Below are positions 8,637 to 17,841 of a stretch of DNA of 64,000 nucleotides, in pieces. The DNA comes from Streptomyces abikoensis. GTDB lineage: Bacteria > Actinomycetota > Actinomycetes > Streptomycetales > Streptomycetaceae. The stretch lies in the NCBI RefSeq assembly GCF_014648775.1, contig NZ_BMRT01000004.1:248001-312000 (forward strand), written 5' to 3'. Within the stretch, counting starts at the first letter, position 1, and every line of letters starts with the position of its first letter. The notes under the pieces were generated by a model, which was not told where the DNA came from, did not search any database, and was given only the letters and a program-made list of their open reading frames with translations. Position numbers and translations under genes: made by a program.

Positions 8637-8983
8637 TGTTCTTCGACCAGGCGATCGTGCGGGTGCGCGCCGGCGTGCGCGTCGACCGCGGCGGCAACCG
8701 GCTTCCCGACTGGTCTCCCGAGGCCGCCACCCGGTTGACGATCGCGGAGGTGGATGTCCAGCCGACCACGGCGACCGAGTCCACGACGCCGGAGCGGGTG
8801 GCGGTGGTCACCGGCTGGCACGTGCAGACCCCGCCCGGGGTCGACGTCGACGTTCGCGCCACGGACCGGATCGAGTGGGCCGACATGCTCCTTGAGGTGG
8901 TCGGTGAGGTCGCGCGGTGGCCCGACCCGCTCGACGGCACCGTCCACCATGTCGAATTCGATGTGGTCCGGGCCACCGGATAG
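8636..8983 (+). CDS. Head closure (stopper) protein
   Basis: 115 residues, starting with MFFDQAIVRVRAGVRVDRGG. The beta-rich body contains DWSPEAATRLTIAEVDVQP and the end WADMLLEVVGEVARWPDPL, giving the head-completion small barrel expected at this position. Start and previous stop share a base (TGATG), indicating coupled translation. The assignment rests on order and secondary-structure pattern. Confidence 0.75.
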   Translation: MFFDQAIVRVRAGVRVDRGGNRLPDWSPEAATRLTIAEVDVQPTTATESTTPERVAVVTGWHVQTPPGVDVDVRATDRIEWADMLLEVVGEVARWPDPLDGTVHHVEFDVVRATG

Positions 8984-8998
8984 CAAGGGAGGACAGCC

Positions 8999-9283
8999 GT
9001 GTTCACCGACTTTCGTCTCGAACCCGCCGGGGTGCGCGAGCTGCTCCAGGGAGCAGAGGTGCGCGCCCTGGTGGACCGTGTCGCGGCCGAGGTCGCGGCC
9101 AAGGCCCGCACAGCGGTCGGCGACCAAGTCCCCGTCGAGGTCCGCTCGTACACCACCGACCGCGGCGCGGCCTCCGTGACGCTCGCGCACGCGCGCGGCA
9201 TGGCCCTTCAGGCCAAGGAAGGCGTCCTCACCCGGGCTGCCGGCGCGGCCGGGCTGGAGGTCAAGGAGCGAGGCGCCCGGTGA
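8999..9283 (+). CDS. HK97 gp10-like neck/tail protein
   Basis: 94 residues from a GTG. It shows LQGAEVRALVDRVAAEVAAK, then ARTAVGDQVPVEVRSYTTDR and a final segment with ARGMALQAKEGVLTRAA. Short alpha/beta proteins of this kind fill the gp10 slot between head closure and tail terminator. Its last bases overlap the following gene (GTGA). Confidence 0.72.
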   Translation: MFTDFRLEPAGVRELLQGAEVRALVDRVAAEVAAKARTAVGDQVPVEVRSYTTDRGAASVTLAHARGMALQAKEGVLTRAAGAAGLEVKERGAR

Positions 9284-9699
9284 AGCCGCTGATCGTCTTC
9301 GCCGACGCCCAGGCCGCCGCGGCCGAGGCCCTGCGCAGCGCGCTGGCCGCCCGGAGGGAGCCGTATACGGCCGGGGTCACGGTGGGCACGCGCGTTCCCG
9401 GCGACCGGACCCCGGAGACGCCGCACCTGCCCTATGTGATGGTGCGCAAGGACACCGACCTCCCGCACGGCTCCCTGGCGGATGCCAGCTGCACGCTGCG
9501 GGTGACCGTCTGGCACACCGATGCCGACCAGGCCCACGATCTCGCGCAGCTGTCCCAGGGCCTGCTCGTCAACCATTCCGGGGCGGTCATTCGCGGGGTA
9601 AGGCCGGCGACCGGCCCGCTGGCCGCCGTCGACGACGCCTCGGGCCTCGACCTGAGCACCTTCACCGTGCTCGCCCACGTCCGGCCCGCCACGGCCTGA
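9280..9699 (+). CDS. Tail terminator (tail completion) protein
   Basis: 139 residues. It begins MKPLIVFADAQAAAAEALRS and contains TPETPHLPYVMVRKDTD, then LRVTVWHTDADQAHDLAQLS, the profile of the minor tail protein that caps the tail tube. The GTG start overlaps the preceding TGA by 3 bases. Function is inferred from order and pattern. Confidence 0.78.
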   Translation: MKPLIVFADAQAAAAEALRSALAARREPYTAGVTVGTRVPGDRTPETPHLPYVMVRKDTDLPHGSLADASCTLRVTVWHTDADQAHDLAQLSQGLLVNHSGAVIRGVRPATGPLAAVDDASGLDLSTFTVLAHVRPATA

Positions 9700-9759
9700 C
9701 CACCGCACACCCCCGAACCGCGACGCCTTCATCCGACCTGCCCCCGAAGGAGGACCGCC

Positions 9760-10281
9760 GTGGCCGGCGACCCGACAAACGCATCACTGTGGACCGACGC
9801 TGACGTGTACGTCGGACCGCTGACCGCTGTGAGTCCCGCGACCATCAACGACCCGTTCCCTGCCGAGTGGGGCCTGGTCGGTCTCCTCGATGGCGACGAC
9901 GGATTCACCGAGTCCCGCGACGAGGACACCGACGACAAGTACGCCTGGGGCGGCATCCTCGTGCGCACCTCCCGCGCCCACTTCAAGCTGACGAAGTCCT
10001 TCACGGCGCTGGAGGACAACCTGCTCACCCGGTCGCTGATCTGGCCCGGGTCGACCGACACACAGCTGATCGTGCCGAAGCCGGACCGCATCAAGATCGC
10101 GTTCGAGACGCGTGAGGGCACCAAGGTCAAGCGGCTGATCTGCGCCCAGTACGCCGAGGTGTCCGTGGACGGCGACATCACGGAGAACGAGACCGATCTG
10201 ACCACCTACAAGCTTGTCGCCACCATCTACCCGACGTCCGGGAAGGTGCTGTTCAACCGCCAGTTCACGGCTGGCTCCTGA
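9760..10281 (+). CDS. Major tail (tube) protein
   Basis: 173 residues from a GTG with AAGGAGG upstream. A beta-rich protein with EWGLVGLLDGDDGFTESRDE, RAHFKLTKSFTALEDN, and the end CAQYAEVSVDGDITENETD. Position just before the tail assembly chaperones fixes the role: it polymerises into the tail tube. Confidence 0.85.
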   Translation: MAGDPTNASLWTDADVYVGPLTAVSPATINDPFPAEWGLVGLLDGDDGFTESRDEDTDDKYAWGGILVRTSRAHFKLTKSFTALEDNLLTRSLIWPGSTDTQLIVPKPDRIKIAFETREGTKVKRLICAQYAEVSVDGDITENETDLTTYKLVATIYPTSGKVLFNRQFTAGS

Positions 10282-10372
10282 TCGCCGGGGCGTGGTCCTT
10301 TCGTCGCGGTTCGGACCGCGCCCCGGCACCCCACAGAACCGCGACCTTCCTGTCCCTTGAGAGCGAGGACCC

Positions 10373-10708
10373 ATGGCCACCCGAACCGCGGCACGTGACG
10401 ACCAGCCCTTCGACTTCAACCTCGACGCCGTCCAGGCCGAGGTCGACCTCAGCCCCTGGCGGGTCCACTGGGCGGGCCGCCGCTGGGAGTTCGCCCACAT
10501 GCAGGCCCTGAACGTCTGGGAACTCGTCGAGGCCGCCGAGGCAGGCGATACCCAGGCTATGGTCGGCATCTTCAAAGCCGCCCTGGGCGGCCAGTGGCAG
10601 GACTTCCACGCCACCCCGCTGCCGCAGTACAAGCTCCGCGCTCTCTTCGACGCCTACCGGCGGCACTCTGGGCTGGAGCCGGGGGAATCCGGGGCCTCTG
10701 CGAGCTGA
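10373..10708 (+). CDS. Tail assembly chaperone, gpG-like
   Basis: 111 residues. It contains DLSPWRVHWAGRRWEFAHM, LNVWELVEAAEAGD, and a helical end with LRALFDAYRRHSGL. This is the unshifted product of the paired tail chaperones that coat the tape measure protein during tail assembly. A good ribosome-binding site (GAGCGAGGA) precedes the ATG. The last 9 codons hold the slippery site. Confidence 0.85.
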   Translation: MATRTAARDDQPFDFNLDAVQAEVDLSPWRVHWAGRRWEFAHMQALNVWELVEAAEAGDTQAMVGIFKAALGGQWQDFHATPLPQYKLRALFDAYRRHSGLEPGESGASAS

Positions 10709-11112
10709 TCCGTCACCACGGACGTGCCGTAGAGGCGGACCTCCGCCGCGAGTACGGGGTCAGGCTCCGCGACGTCTTCACCGGCGAGCTCACATGGCGC
10801 GAGCTGTCCAGCCTCGTCCATGGCCTGCCCCCTGCCTCCGCCACCCGCACCGCCCTCAACGAGGGCACCCCCGAGCCCTCGGGCGAAGAGATCGTCCTGG
10901 CTGACCTGTTCGACCTCGTCCAGCACCTGCGTTGGGACGTCGAATACGCCGCCTCCGGCAAAAAGCCCACCGCCCCCAAGCCGTACCCGCGCCGCTGGGC
11001 TCGGCACGCACGCCGACGGGCGATCAGCCCGGAGCGGGCCGGGCGCATCGCCGACGCCCGCCGCCGCCAGGCCGAGCGCCACCAAGCGATCACCGAAGGC
11101 CGCCTCACATGA
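10373..11112 (+). CDS. Tail assembly chaperone gpGT, made by -1 frameshift
   Basis: A -1 shift after codon GGG (10682-10684) joins gpG residues 1-104 to a second frame ending at TGA 11110-11112, for a product of about 246 residues. The added part reads GIRGLCELIRHHGRAVEADL, then REYGVRLRDVFTGELTWREL, then a basic tail. It resembles gpT extensions (a pattern like YGLDLRDL...LTLRRL), and the second frame has no convincing start of its own. Frameshifted tail chaperones are conserved in lambda-like tails. Confidence 0.82.
10681..10687 (+). promoter_or_regulatory. Slippery heptamer GGGGGAA for -1 frameshift
   Basis: In the gpG frame the heptamer reads G GGG GAA, seven codons before the gpG stop. 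Peptidyl-tRNA on GGG can re-pair perfectly one base back. The -1 frame continues open for 142 codons. Confidence 0.75.
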
Positions 11113-11134
11113 CCTGAAGCCGAGGGGGTGGCCG

Positions 11135-14100
11135 GTGACCGTTATCGGGTACGCCTCCGTGCAAATCATCCCCTCGGTGAAGGGGATCGGGCTCGAGCTG
11201 CGCCAGCAGCTGATCGGCCCCTCGCAGGACGCCGGCCAGAAGGCGGGTGAGGCGGCCGGTGGCGGCCTGCGCGACAAGATCAAGAAGGGGGCGGCCGCTG
11301 CCGGTGTCGCGGCTGGCGCGCTGCTGGTCAAGGGCATCGCCGATGCCATCGAGCAGAGCGCGATCACCGGCAAGCTGCAGGCTCAGCTCGGCACCACTGG
11401 CAAGGTCGCCGCCGCCCAGGGCAAGGTCGCCGGACAGCTCTACTCCAGCGGCGTCTCGGAGTCCTTCGAGAGCGCGGCCGAGGCGATCAAGTCGGTGGTC
11501 AGCGCCGGCCTTGCCCCGCCGGAGGCGACCAACGCCCAGCTGCAGCAGATCGCCACCAAGGCCGCGGACGTCGCCCACGTCTTCGACCAGGACCTCGGTG
11601 GCGTCACCAACGCCGTCAGCCAGCTCTTGCGCACCGGCCTGGCCAAGACCGCGAACGACGCGTTCGACCTGATCACGAAGGGGTTCCAGTCCGGCGCCAA
11701 CAAGGCCGACGACTTGTTGGACACCCTCAACGAGTACGGCGTCCAATTCACGAAAGCGGGTCTCACCGGCGCGGACGCCATCGGCCTGATCAACCAGGCC
11801 TTGCAGGCTGGCGCCCGCGATGGCGACTTGGCCGCCGACGCGATCAAGGAGTTCTCCATCCGGGCCGTCGACGGCTCGGACACCACCAAGCAGGGCTTCG
11901 AGGCGCTGGGCCTGTCGGCGGACGACATGGCCGCCAAGTTCGGCGCCGGTGGCGCGACAGCCAAGGCCGCGCTCGACCTGACCCTGGACCGGCTGCGCGG
12001 CATCAAGGACCCGATCGAGCAGGCTCAGGCCGCCACCAACCTCTTCGGTACCCAGGCCGAGGACCTCGGCAAAGCCCTGTTCGCGATGGACCCCTCGTCC
12101 GCCGCGGACGGGCTGGGCAAGTTCGCCGGCAGCGCGCAGAAGCTGGGCGAGTCCATCCGCTCCGGGCCTGCCTACGAGATCCAGGTTTTCAAGCGGCAGC
12201 TGGAGCAGGGCTTCACCGAGTTCATCGGCGGCCAAGTCCTGCCGGTCGCCGACGAGCTGGCCCGCGTTTTCTCCACCACGCTGCTGCCCCCTATCCGCAC
12301 GGTCGCCGGCGTGGTCGGCCCCGTCCTCGTGCCGACCCTGCTGGCCCTGGCCTCCGCCGGTTCCGGAGTCGTGGGCTGGCTGCGCGACATGGGCACCTGG
12401 CTGATCCCGATCGGGATCGCGGTCGGCGGCTTCGCCCTGTCGCTGACCGCGCAGGCGGTGGCCACCAGCCTGGTAACCGGCGTCTTCTCGGTCTACCGAG
12501 GCGTGATCCTGGCCTGGACGGCGGTCCAGCAGGGCGCCACCCTGGCCGTGGCCGCTTTCAACGCGGTCATGGAAGCCAACCCAATCATCCTGATCATCAC
12601 CGCGATCCTCGCCCTCGGCGCGGCGCTGGTGGTCGCCTACCAGCGGGTCGGCTGGTTCCGGGCCGCCGTCCAGGCCACCTGGGCTGGCATCCAGACCGGC
12701 GCGCTGTTCCTGTGGAACGTCGTCCTCAAGCCCGTCTTCATGGCCATCTGGGGCGTGTTCCAGCAGGTCGGAGCCGTCGCGGTGTGGCTGTGGCAGACCG
12801 TGCTCAGCCCCGTGTTCGGCTTCATCGCCACCGCCGCCAAGATCCTCTTTCTCGTCTGGGCGACGCTCACATTCGGCCCGATGATCCTGGCGGTCAAGCT
12901 GCTCGGCATGGCCGCCATGTGGCTGTGGACCGCGGCCATCCAGCCCGCCTTCCAGGGCGTCGCCGCCGTGGCGATGTGGCTGTGGACGAACGTGTTCAAG
13001 CCCGCCATCGACGGCACCGTCGCCCTGATCCAGGGCCTGGCCGCCGTCGCCATGTGGCTGTGGAACAACGTGGCCGTGCCCGTCTTCCAGGGCATCGGGC
13101 TCGTGGTGCGCCTGTGGTGGGCGGGCTGGCTGGCCATCTTCGGCGCGGTCCGCGCGTACATCATCGGCCCGCTGGCCGGCGTCTTCACCTGGCTGCTCGA
13201 CAACGTCGTCCGCCCCGTGTGGGAGGGGCTCGGCAGCGTCATCAGCTACGTGTGGCGCTCGGTGATCAGCCCCGCGTTCGACCTGCTGATGCGCGGAGTC
13301 CGTGCCGTCCGCGACGGCTTCGACACCGGCGTCGACTACATCGGCCGCATCTGGTCCACCCTGAAGGACAAAACACGCGGACCGGTTCAGTTCGTGGTGG
13401 ACGTCGTCTACAACGACGGCATCCGCGCGGTATGGAACGCGGTCGCCGGCCTGCTCGACCTCGACAAGCTTGGTGCGATCAAGTTCGCCGAGGGCGGCCG
13501 CACCGCGGGCGGCACTCCGGGCAAGGACTCCATCCCGGCACTGCTGATGGCGGACGAGTACGTCGTGCGCCGCGACAGCGCCCGGCAAGTCGGCTTCGGC
13601 ACGCTCGACTACATCAACCGCTACGGCGCCCTGCCGGGATTCGCGGGCGGCGGCCCGGTGCAGCGCTTCGCCGACGGCGGGATCGTCTCCGACATCTGGG
13701 GCGGTATCACCGGCGCGGCCAAGACCGTCGGTGGATGGGCCGGTAACGCCTGGGACATCCTGACCGACCCCTCCGCCGTGTGGGACAAGGCCATCGGCCC
13801 CGTCCGCAAGAAAATCGCCAGCATCGGCAGCAGCCAGTGGGCCAAAGCTGCTGGCGGCGTACCCCTGAAGATCATCAAGGACCTGAAGGACAAGGTCGTC
13901 TCCGCCGCAAAGAACATGCTCGACTTCTCCGACGCCGGCGGCTCGGGAGTCCAGCGCTGGTCTGGAGTCGTCCTTCAGGCCCTGCGCCTGGTCGGTCAGC
14001 CCGCCTCCCTGCTCCCGGTCGTTCTGCGCCGCATGGACCAGGAGTCCGGCGGCAACCAGTACGCGATCAACCTGTGGGACAGCAACGCCCAGGCCGGCGA

Positions 14101-14506
14101 CCCCTCCCGGGGCCTCATGCAGACCATCGGCAGCACTTTCAACGCATATGCCGGACCTCTGCGCAGTCGCGGCATTTACGACCCGTTGGCCAATATCTAC
14201 GCCTCCATGCGGTACGCACTGGCGACCTACGGCAGTCTCGCCTCCGCCTACAACCGCCCCGGCGGCTACGACTCGGGCGGGTGGTTGATGCCCGGCCAGC
14301 TCGGGTTCAACGGGCTGCGCACCCCGGAGGCGGTGCTGACGCCGCCGCAGTGGCAGGCCCTGTCGGCGGCGGCTGCCAACGGGCTCGGTGGCGACCTGCA
14401 CGTCCAGGTCTACGTCGGGGACCGGGAGATCACCGACATCGCCCGCGCCGAGGTCCGCCGCTCCAACGGCGAACTCGTCCAGACCCTGCGCGCCGGAAGG
14501 AGGTAG
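11135..14506 (+). CDS. Tape measure protein with lytic transglycosylase domain
   Basis: 1123 residues; it sets tail length and delivers DNA. GTG 11135 is chosen because GAGGGGG lies just upstream. Residues 1-320 are helical and Ala-rich. Two hydrophobic segments follow, at about 425-445 and 480-500 (IILIITAILALGAALVVAY). Residues 520-730 hold imperfect repeats of the form WLWxxVxxPxF (for example AVAMWLWNNVAVPVFQGI). Residues 936-1045 are an SLT transglycosylase domain: RRMDQESGGNQYAI with catalytic Glu at about 970, then SRGLMQTIGSTF. That domain probably opens the cell wall during infection. Confidence 0.93.
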   Translation: MTVIGYASVQIIPSVKGIGLELRQQLIGPSQDAGQKAGEAAGGGLRDKIKKGAAAAGVAAGALLVKGIADAIEQSAITGKLQAQLGTTGKVAAAQGKVAGQLYSSGVSESFESAAEAIKSVVSAGLAPPEATNAQLQQIATKAADVAHVFDQDLGGVTNAVSQLLRTGLAKTANDAFDLITKGFQSGANKADDLLDTLNEYGVQFTKAGLTGADAIGLINQALQAGARDGDLAADAIKEFSIRAVDGSDTTKQGFEALGLSADDMAAKFGAGGATAKAALDLTLDRLRGIKDPIEQAQAATNLFGTQAEDLGKALFAMDPSSAADGLGKFAGSAQKLGESIRSGPAYEIQVFKRQLEQGFTEFIGGQVLPVADELARVFSTTLLPPIRTVAGVVGPVLVPTLLALASAGSGVVGWLRDMGTWLIPIGIAVGGFALSLTAQAVATSLVTGVFSVYRGVILAWTAVQQGATLAVAAFNAVMEANPIILIITAILALGAALVVAYQRVGWFRAAVQATWAGIQTGALFLWNVVLKPVFMAIWGVFQQVGAVAVWLWQTVLSPVFGFIATAAKILFLVWATLTFGPMILAVKLLGMAAMWLWTAAIQPAFQGVAAVAMWLWTNVFKPAIDGTVALIQGLAAVAMWLWNNVAVPVFQGIGLVVRLWWAGWLAIFGAVRAYIIGPLAGVFTWLLDNVVRPVWEGLGSVISYVWRSVISPAFDLLMRGVRAVRDGFDTGVDYIGRIWSTLKDKTRGPVQFVVDVVYNDGIRAVWNAVAGLLDLDKLGAIKFAEGGRTAGGTPGKDSIPALLMADEYVVRRDSARQVGFGTLDYINRYGALPGFAGGGPVQRFADGGIVSDIWGGITGAAKTVGGWAGNAWDILTDPSAVWDKAIGPVRKKIASIGSSQWAKAAGGVPLKIIKDLKDKVVSAAKNMLDFSDAGGSGVQRWSGVVLQALRLVGQPASLLPVVLRRMDQESGGNQYAINLWDSNAQAGDPSRGLMQTIGSTFNAYAGPLRSRGIYDPLANIYASMRYALATYGSLASAYNRPGGYDSGGWLMPGQLGFNGLRTPEAVLTPPQWQALSAAAANGLGGDLHVQVYVGDREITDIARAEVRRSNGELVQTLRAGRR

Positions 14507-14508
14507 AC

Positions 14509-16746
14509 GTGGCGATCCCCGGCAACTTCCTCTCCTCGACCACGGAGGCCGTCGACCCGAACACCTCCGGGTGGACGGCCAAGCTCAACTGCACCATCAG
14601 CCTGGGCTCGGGCGGCCGGAACGGGGACGGCTGCCTGACGGTGAAGTCGAGCGCGGCCGGCGAGATGCAGGCCCGAACCGTCTCCTCCTATGCCGTCACC
14701 CCCGGCACGGTCTATGAGACGTTTTGCGACGCTTCAGGGTCGACGGTGCCGGAGCGGATCGGTATCCGCTGGCTGGACGCCGCCAACGTGGAGATCAGCA
14801 TCACGTGGGCGGTCACCGCCTCGTCGGCGAGTGCGACCTGGCACCGGATCTCCGTGGCCGGCCCGGCGCCGGCCACGGCTGCCAGGGCCCAGGTCGTGGT
14901 GTCCTCCACCCCGGCCGCTGCCAACGTCACCAGCTTCTACGAGAACTTCTTTTTCGGCTTCCCGCTCAGCACGGTGGGGAACCTGCTGAGCTTCAACACC
15001 GAGAGCCTGGAGGTCGACGCCTCGACCTGGACGAGCGAGCTGAACTGCTCGCTGACTCGCCAGGTTCCGCCGGTGTCGTGGGCGGTCGACTACTACCTCG
15101 CTGGCGGCCACGTGCTCGCCGCGACGGTGACGGCCAACGGCAACGCGGCCGCGCGGTCCACCGAGCGGCCGCCAGCCAGCCCGGGGACCGAATACCTGGC
15201 GTACTGCTACCTCAACCCGCCCACCTCCGCCTCGACCACATGGGTGGAGCTGCGCTTCTACAACGCGGCTGGGGCCCAAATCCAGGCCACCCGCAGCACC
15301 CTCGCGGCGCCGGGCACGAGCTGGTACCGGCAGTACGTCTCCGCCATCGCTCCGGCCGCCACGGCCTCCTGCTCGATCGCTGTCGGCATCGACGCGGCCA
15401 CCGCGGGCCAAGTCCTGCGCGCCGAGGGCTCGGTGATCACGACTGTGCCCGTCCTGCGCACGGGCAGCGTCATGCCCTACGCCGACGCGTCCTTCGAGCA
15501 GGGCGTGGCCGGCTGGAGCACGGTCTCCGGCGTCGCCACGGTCACCCGCTCGACCCCGTGGGGCGCTGTCGGCGCGGACGGCGCTTACGCGGGGACCATC
15601 ACGTCGAGCACGGCCACCACCAGCGTGATCCGCTCCGCGAAATTCGCGCTGCCCGCGGGCACGGGCGGCAAGACGTTCCGCACTGAGATCTACAGCCAGA
15701 TCACTTCCGGCGGCTTCACGGCAAGCCGCGGCATCCGCTGGTACGACGCAGCCAACACCGACCTCGGCCTGACCGCCGACCCGGGCGCAGCCGTACCGAC
15801 TCCCGGCTGGTGGCTGCTCGGCAACTCCTTCACCGCGCCGGCCAACGCCATGCAGGCCGCCATCGAGTACACCGTGACCGCGACGGCGACCTCGTCGGTG
15901 TGGCGGATCGACCGGGCGGCCCTGTGGCAGTCCCTGCCCTTCATCGAGGTCGTGGCCCACGACGCCACGGCGACGATCACGCTGACCCTGCGCGAGCTGA
16001 ACACCGGCGACCTGATGACCGTCTACCGGGTCACCCCCGACGGCGCCCGCACGCTGACGCGTGGCCCGTCCGGCCTGCTCAGCCTGAGCCCCGTCACCTC
16101 CGACCAGGTCGTCATCGAGGACGCCGAGGCGCCGCTGGGCGTGCCGGTCTCGTACTACGTCGAGACCCGGGCCACCATCTCGGCCACCCCCGCCTACCGC
16201 ACGAGCGACAGCGTCACCCTCGCCCCCGGCGACACGGATCTGTGCTGGCTGAAGGATCCCGGACAGCCGCAGCGCAACGGACAGTTCATGGTCGTCACGC
16301 CTCCGTCGTGGAAGCGGGCGATCAACCAGGCCGCCTACCGCGTGCGCGGCCGCCGCAACGCCGTCGTCCTGTCCGATGTCCGGGGCGGTCTCGAAGGCGA
16401 CCTGGTCGTGTGGACACGCACCGACGACGAGGCCGAACGCCTTCACTGGCTCCTGGGCTCCGGCAACGTCTTGCTGTGGCAGGTCGCTCCCGGCCTGCAT
16501 GAATCGGACCTGTACGTCACCGTCGGCGAGGTCACCCTGCCGCGCGTCGTCGACGTCGCCGACGAGGCCTGGCGCCAGTGGACGCTGCCGCTCACCCAGG
16601 TCGACATGCCCACCGCCGTCGGCGTGGCCGGATCCGCCGGCCGTACCTGGCAGGACACCCTCACCGCCTTCACCACCTGGCAAGCCGTGGAAACCGCCTA
16701 CGCCTCGTGGGAAGACGTCCTCTTCGACCGACGAGCGGAGGGCTGA
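14509..16746 (+). CDS. Distal minor tail protein with three tandem carbohydrate-binding-like modules
   Basis: 745 residues from GTG with AAGGAGGTAGAC upstream. The N-terminal 500 residues contain three related beta-sandwich units of about 160 residues. Each begins with a short motif (NFLSSTTEAV, NLLSFNTESLEV, PYADASFEQGV) and repeats a core, GIRWLDAAN / ELRFYNAAG / GIRWYDAAN. Residues 500-745 look like a distal tail domain (TLRELNTGDLMTVYRVTPDG, RVVDVADEAWRQWTLPL). The repeats suggest cell-surface glycan binding; this is inference from fold pattern. Confidence 0.8.
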   Translation: MAIPGNFLSSTTEAVDPNTSGWTAKLNCTISLGSGGRNGDGCLTVKSSAAGEMQARTVSSYAVTPGTVYETFCDASGSTVPERIGIRWLDAANVEISITWAVTASSASATWHRISVAGPAPATAARAQVVVSSTPAAANVTSFYENFFFGFPLSTVGNLLSFNTESLEVDASTWTSELNCSLTRQVPPVSWAVDYYLAGGHVLAATVTANGNAAARSTERPPASPGTEYLAYCYLNPPTSASTTWVELRFYNAAGAQIQATRSTLAAPGTSWYRQYVSAIAPAATASCSIAVGIDAATAGQVLRAEGSVITTVPVLRTGSVMPYADASFEQGVAGWSTVSGVATVTRSTPWGAVGADGAYAGTITSSTATTSVIRSAKFALPAGTGGKTFRTEIYSQITSGGFTASRGIRWYDAANTDLGLTADPGAAVPTPGWWLLGNSFTAPANAMQAAIEYTVTATATSSVWRIDRAALWQSLPFIEVVAHDATATITLTLRELNTGDLMTVYRVTPDGARTLTRGPSGLLSLSPVTSDQVVIEDAEAPLGVPVSYYVETRATISATPAYRTSDSVTLAPGDTDLCWLKDPGQPQRNGQFMVVTPPSWKRAINQAAYRVRGRRNAVVLSDVRGGLEGDLVVWTRTDDEAERLHWLLGSGNVLLWQVAPGLHESDLYVTVGEVTLPRVVDVADEAWRQWTLPLTQVDMPTAVGVAGSAGRTWQDTLTAFTTWQAVETAYASWEDVLFDRRAEG

Positions 16747-16749
16747 CCC

Positions 16750-17841
16750 GTGTACCCCGTCAGTGCTCGCTTCCTAGCCGCCCTGTCCGAGCCCCACACG
16801 GTGGCCACCGAAGTGGTGCTCTTCCGCACGGACGGGCGCGTCGAACGCCTGGCGCACACCGGCGGATCCGTCACCATCGACCGCGGCCAGGCCATCCGCC
16901 GCACCTGTACCGTCACCACCGCCGATCCGGACCTGATCCCCCGCACCCCCGCCGACCAGCTCAGCGTCTACGGGGCCACGCTGCGGATCAGCCGCGGTGT
17001 GCAGTACCCGGACGGCACCAGCGAGCTCGTGCCGCTTGGCGTCTTCCGCATCGACTCCGTTACCGGCGACCCCGATTACGGCCCGGTCACCCTCAGCGGC
17101 AAGTCCCTGGAAGCCTTCATCGCCGACGACAAGTTCACCACCCCCTACCGGGCCAGCGGCACCGCCATCGGCGCGATCACCGCGCTGGTCCAGCGCAGCC
17201 TGCCGGCCGCCTCCGTGGTCAGCACCGTGACGGATGCCGCCATCGGGCCGCGCACCTGGGATATCGAAGGGGACCCGTGGGCCGCCGTGCAGGAGCTGGC
17301 CGCGTCTCTCGGCGCAGAGTGCTACACCGACCCCGACGGCGTCTTCACCGTCGCCGTCCTCCCCGACCTGCTCACCACGGCGCCCGCGTGGACCGTCGCA
17401 GCAGGCGAAGGCGGCGTCCTGGTCAACGCCAGCCGCGGCATGAGCAGCGACAAGGTCTTCAACGGCGTCTTGGCGCGCGGGGAGAACACCGAGACGAACT
17501 CGCCGCCGGTGAGCGCGCTGGTGACCGACAGCGACCCCACGAGCCCCACCTACTGGGGCGGCCCCTTCGGCCGCCGGCCGACCTTCTACACCTCCTCGAC
17601 CCTGACCACCACCGCCGCCTGCACGGCAGCCGCCACCCTCAAGCTCAGGGCAGCCATGGCCCCCAATTCCAGCGGCGACCTGTCCTCGCTGCCCAACCCG
17701 GCACTCCTGCCGGGAGACGTGCTGCGGGTGGTGTACGCGGGCGGAACGCGCGAGCTGCACCAGGTCCAGGGCCTGACCGTGCCGCTGTCCGAGAGCGGCG
17801 ACTTTCCGGTCACCACCATCAGCGCCAAGGAGGACGCATGA
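16750..17841 (+). CDS. Minor tail protein, DUF5047-like
   Basis: 363 residues from GTG 16750, 3 bases after the previous stop. It begins YPVSARFLAALSEPHTVATE and contains VTIDRGQAIRRTCTVTTADP, VPLGVFRIDSVTGDPDYGPV, and LLPGDVLRVVYAGGTRELHQ. This is the pattern of baseplate-hub-like proteins common after the distal tail protein in Streptomyces phages. A structural role at the tail tip is likely. Confidence 0.83.
   Translation: MYPVSARFLAALSEPHTVATEVVLFRTDGRVERLAHTGGSVTIDRGQAIRRTCTVTTADPDLIPRTPADQLSVYGATLRISRGVQYPDGTSELVPLGVFRIDSVTGDPDYGPVTLSGKSLEAFIADDKFTTPYRASGTAIGAITALVQRSLPAASVVSTVTDAAIGPRTWDIEGDPWAAVQELAASLGAECYTDPDGVFTVAVLPDLLTTAPAWTVAAGEGGVLVNASRGMSSDKVFNGVLARGENTETNSPPVSALVTDSDPTSPTYWGGPFGRRPTFYTSSTLTTTAACTAAATLKLRAAMAPNSSGDLSSLPNPALLPGDVLRVVYAGGTRELHQVQGLTVPLSESGDFPVTTISAKEDA

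Noticed and set aside
12700..13330. Repeated WLWxxVxxP segments as a possible DNA-level tandem repeat
   Set aside because: The repeats are at protein level, irregular, and normal for tape measure proteins.
11105..14401. Minus-strand open frame opposite the tape measure gene (about 1100 codons)
   Set aside because: Gly/Asp/Arg/Val-rich shadow without domain patterns; the plus strand has the SLT domain and tape measure repeats.
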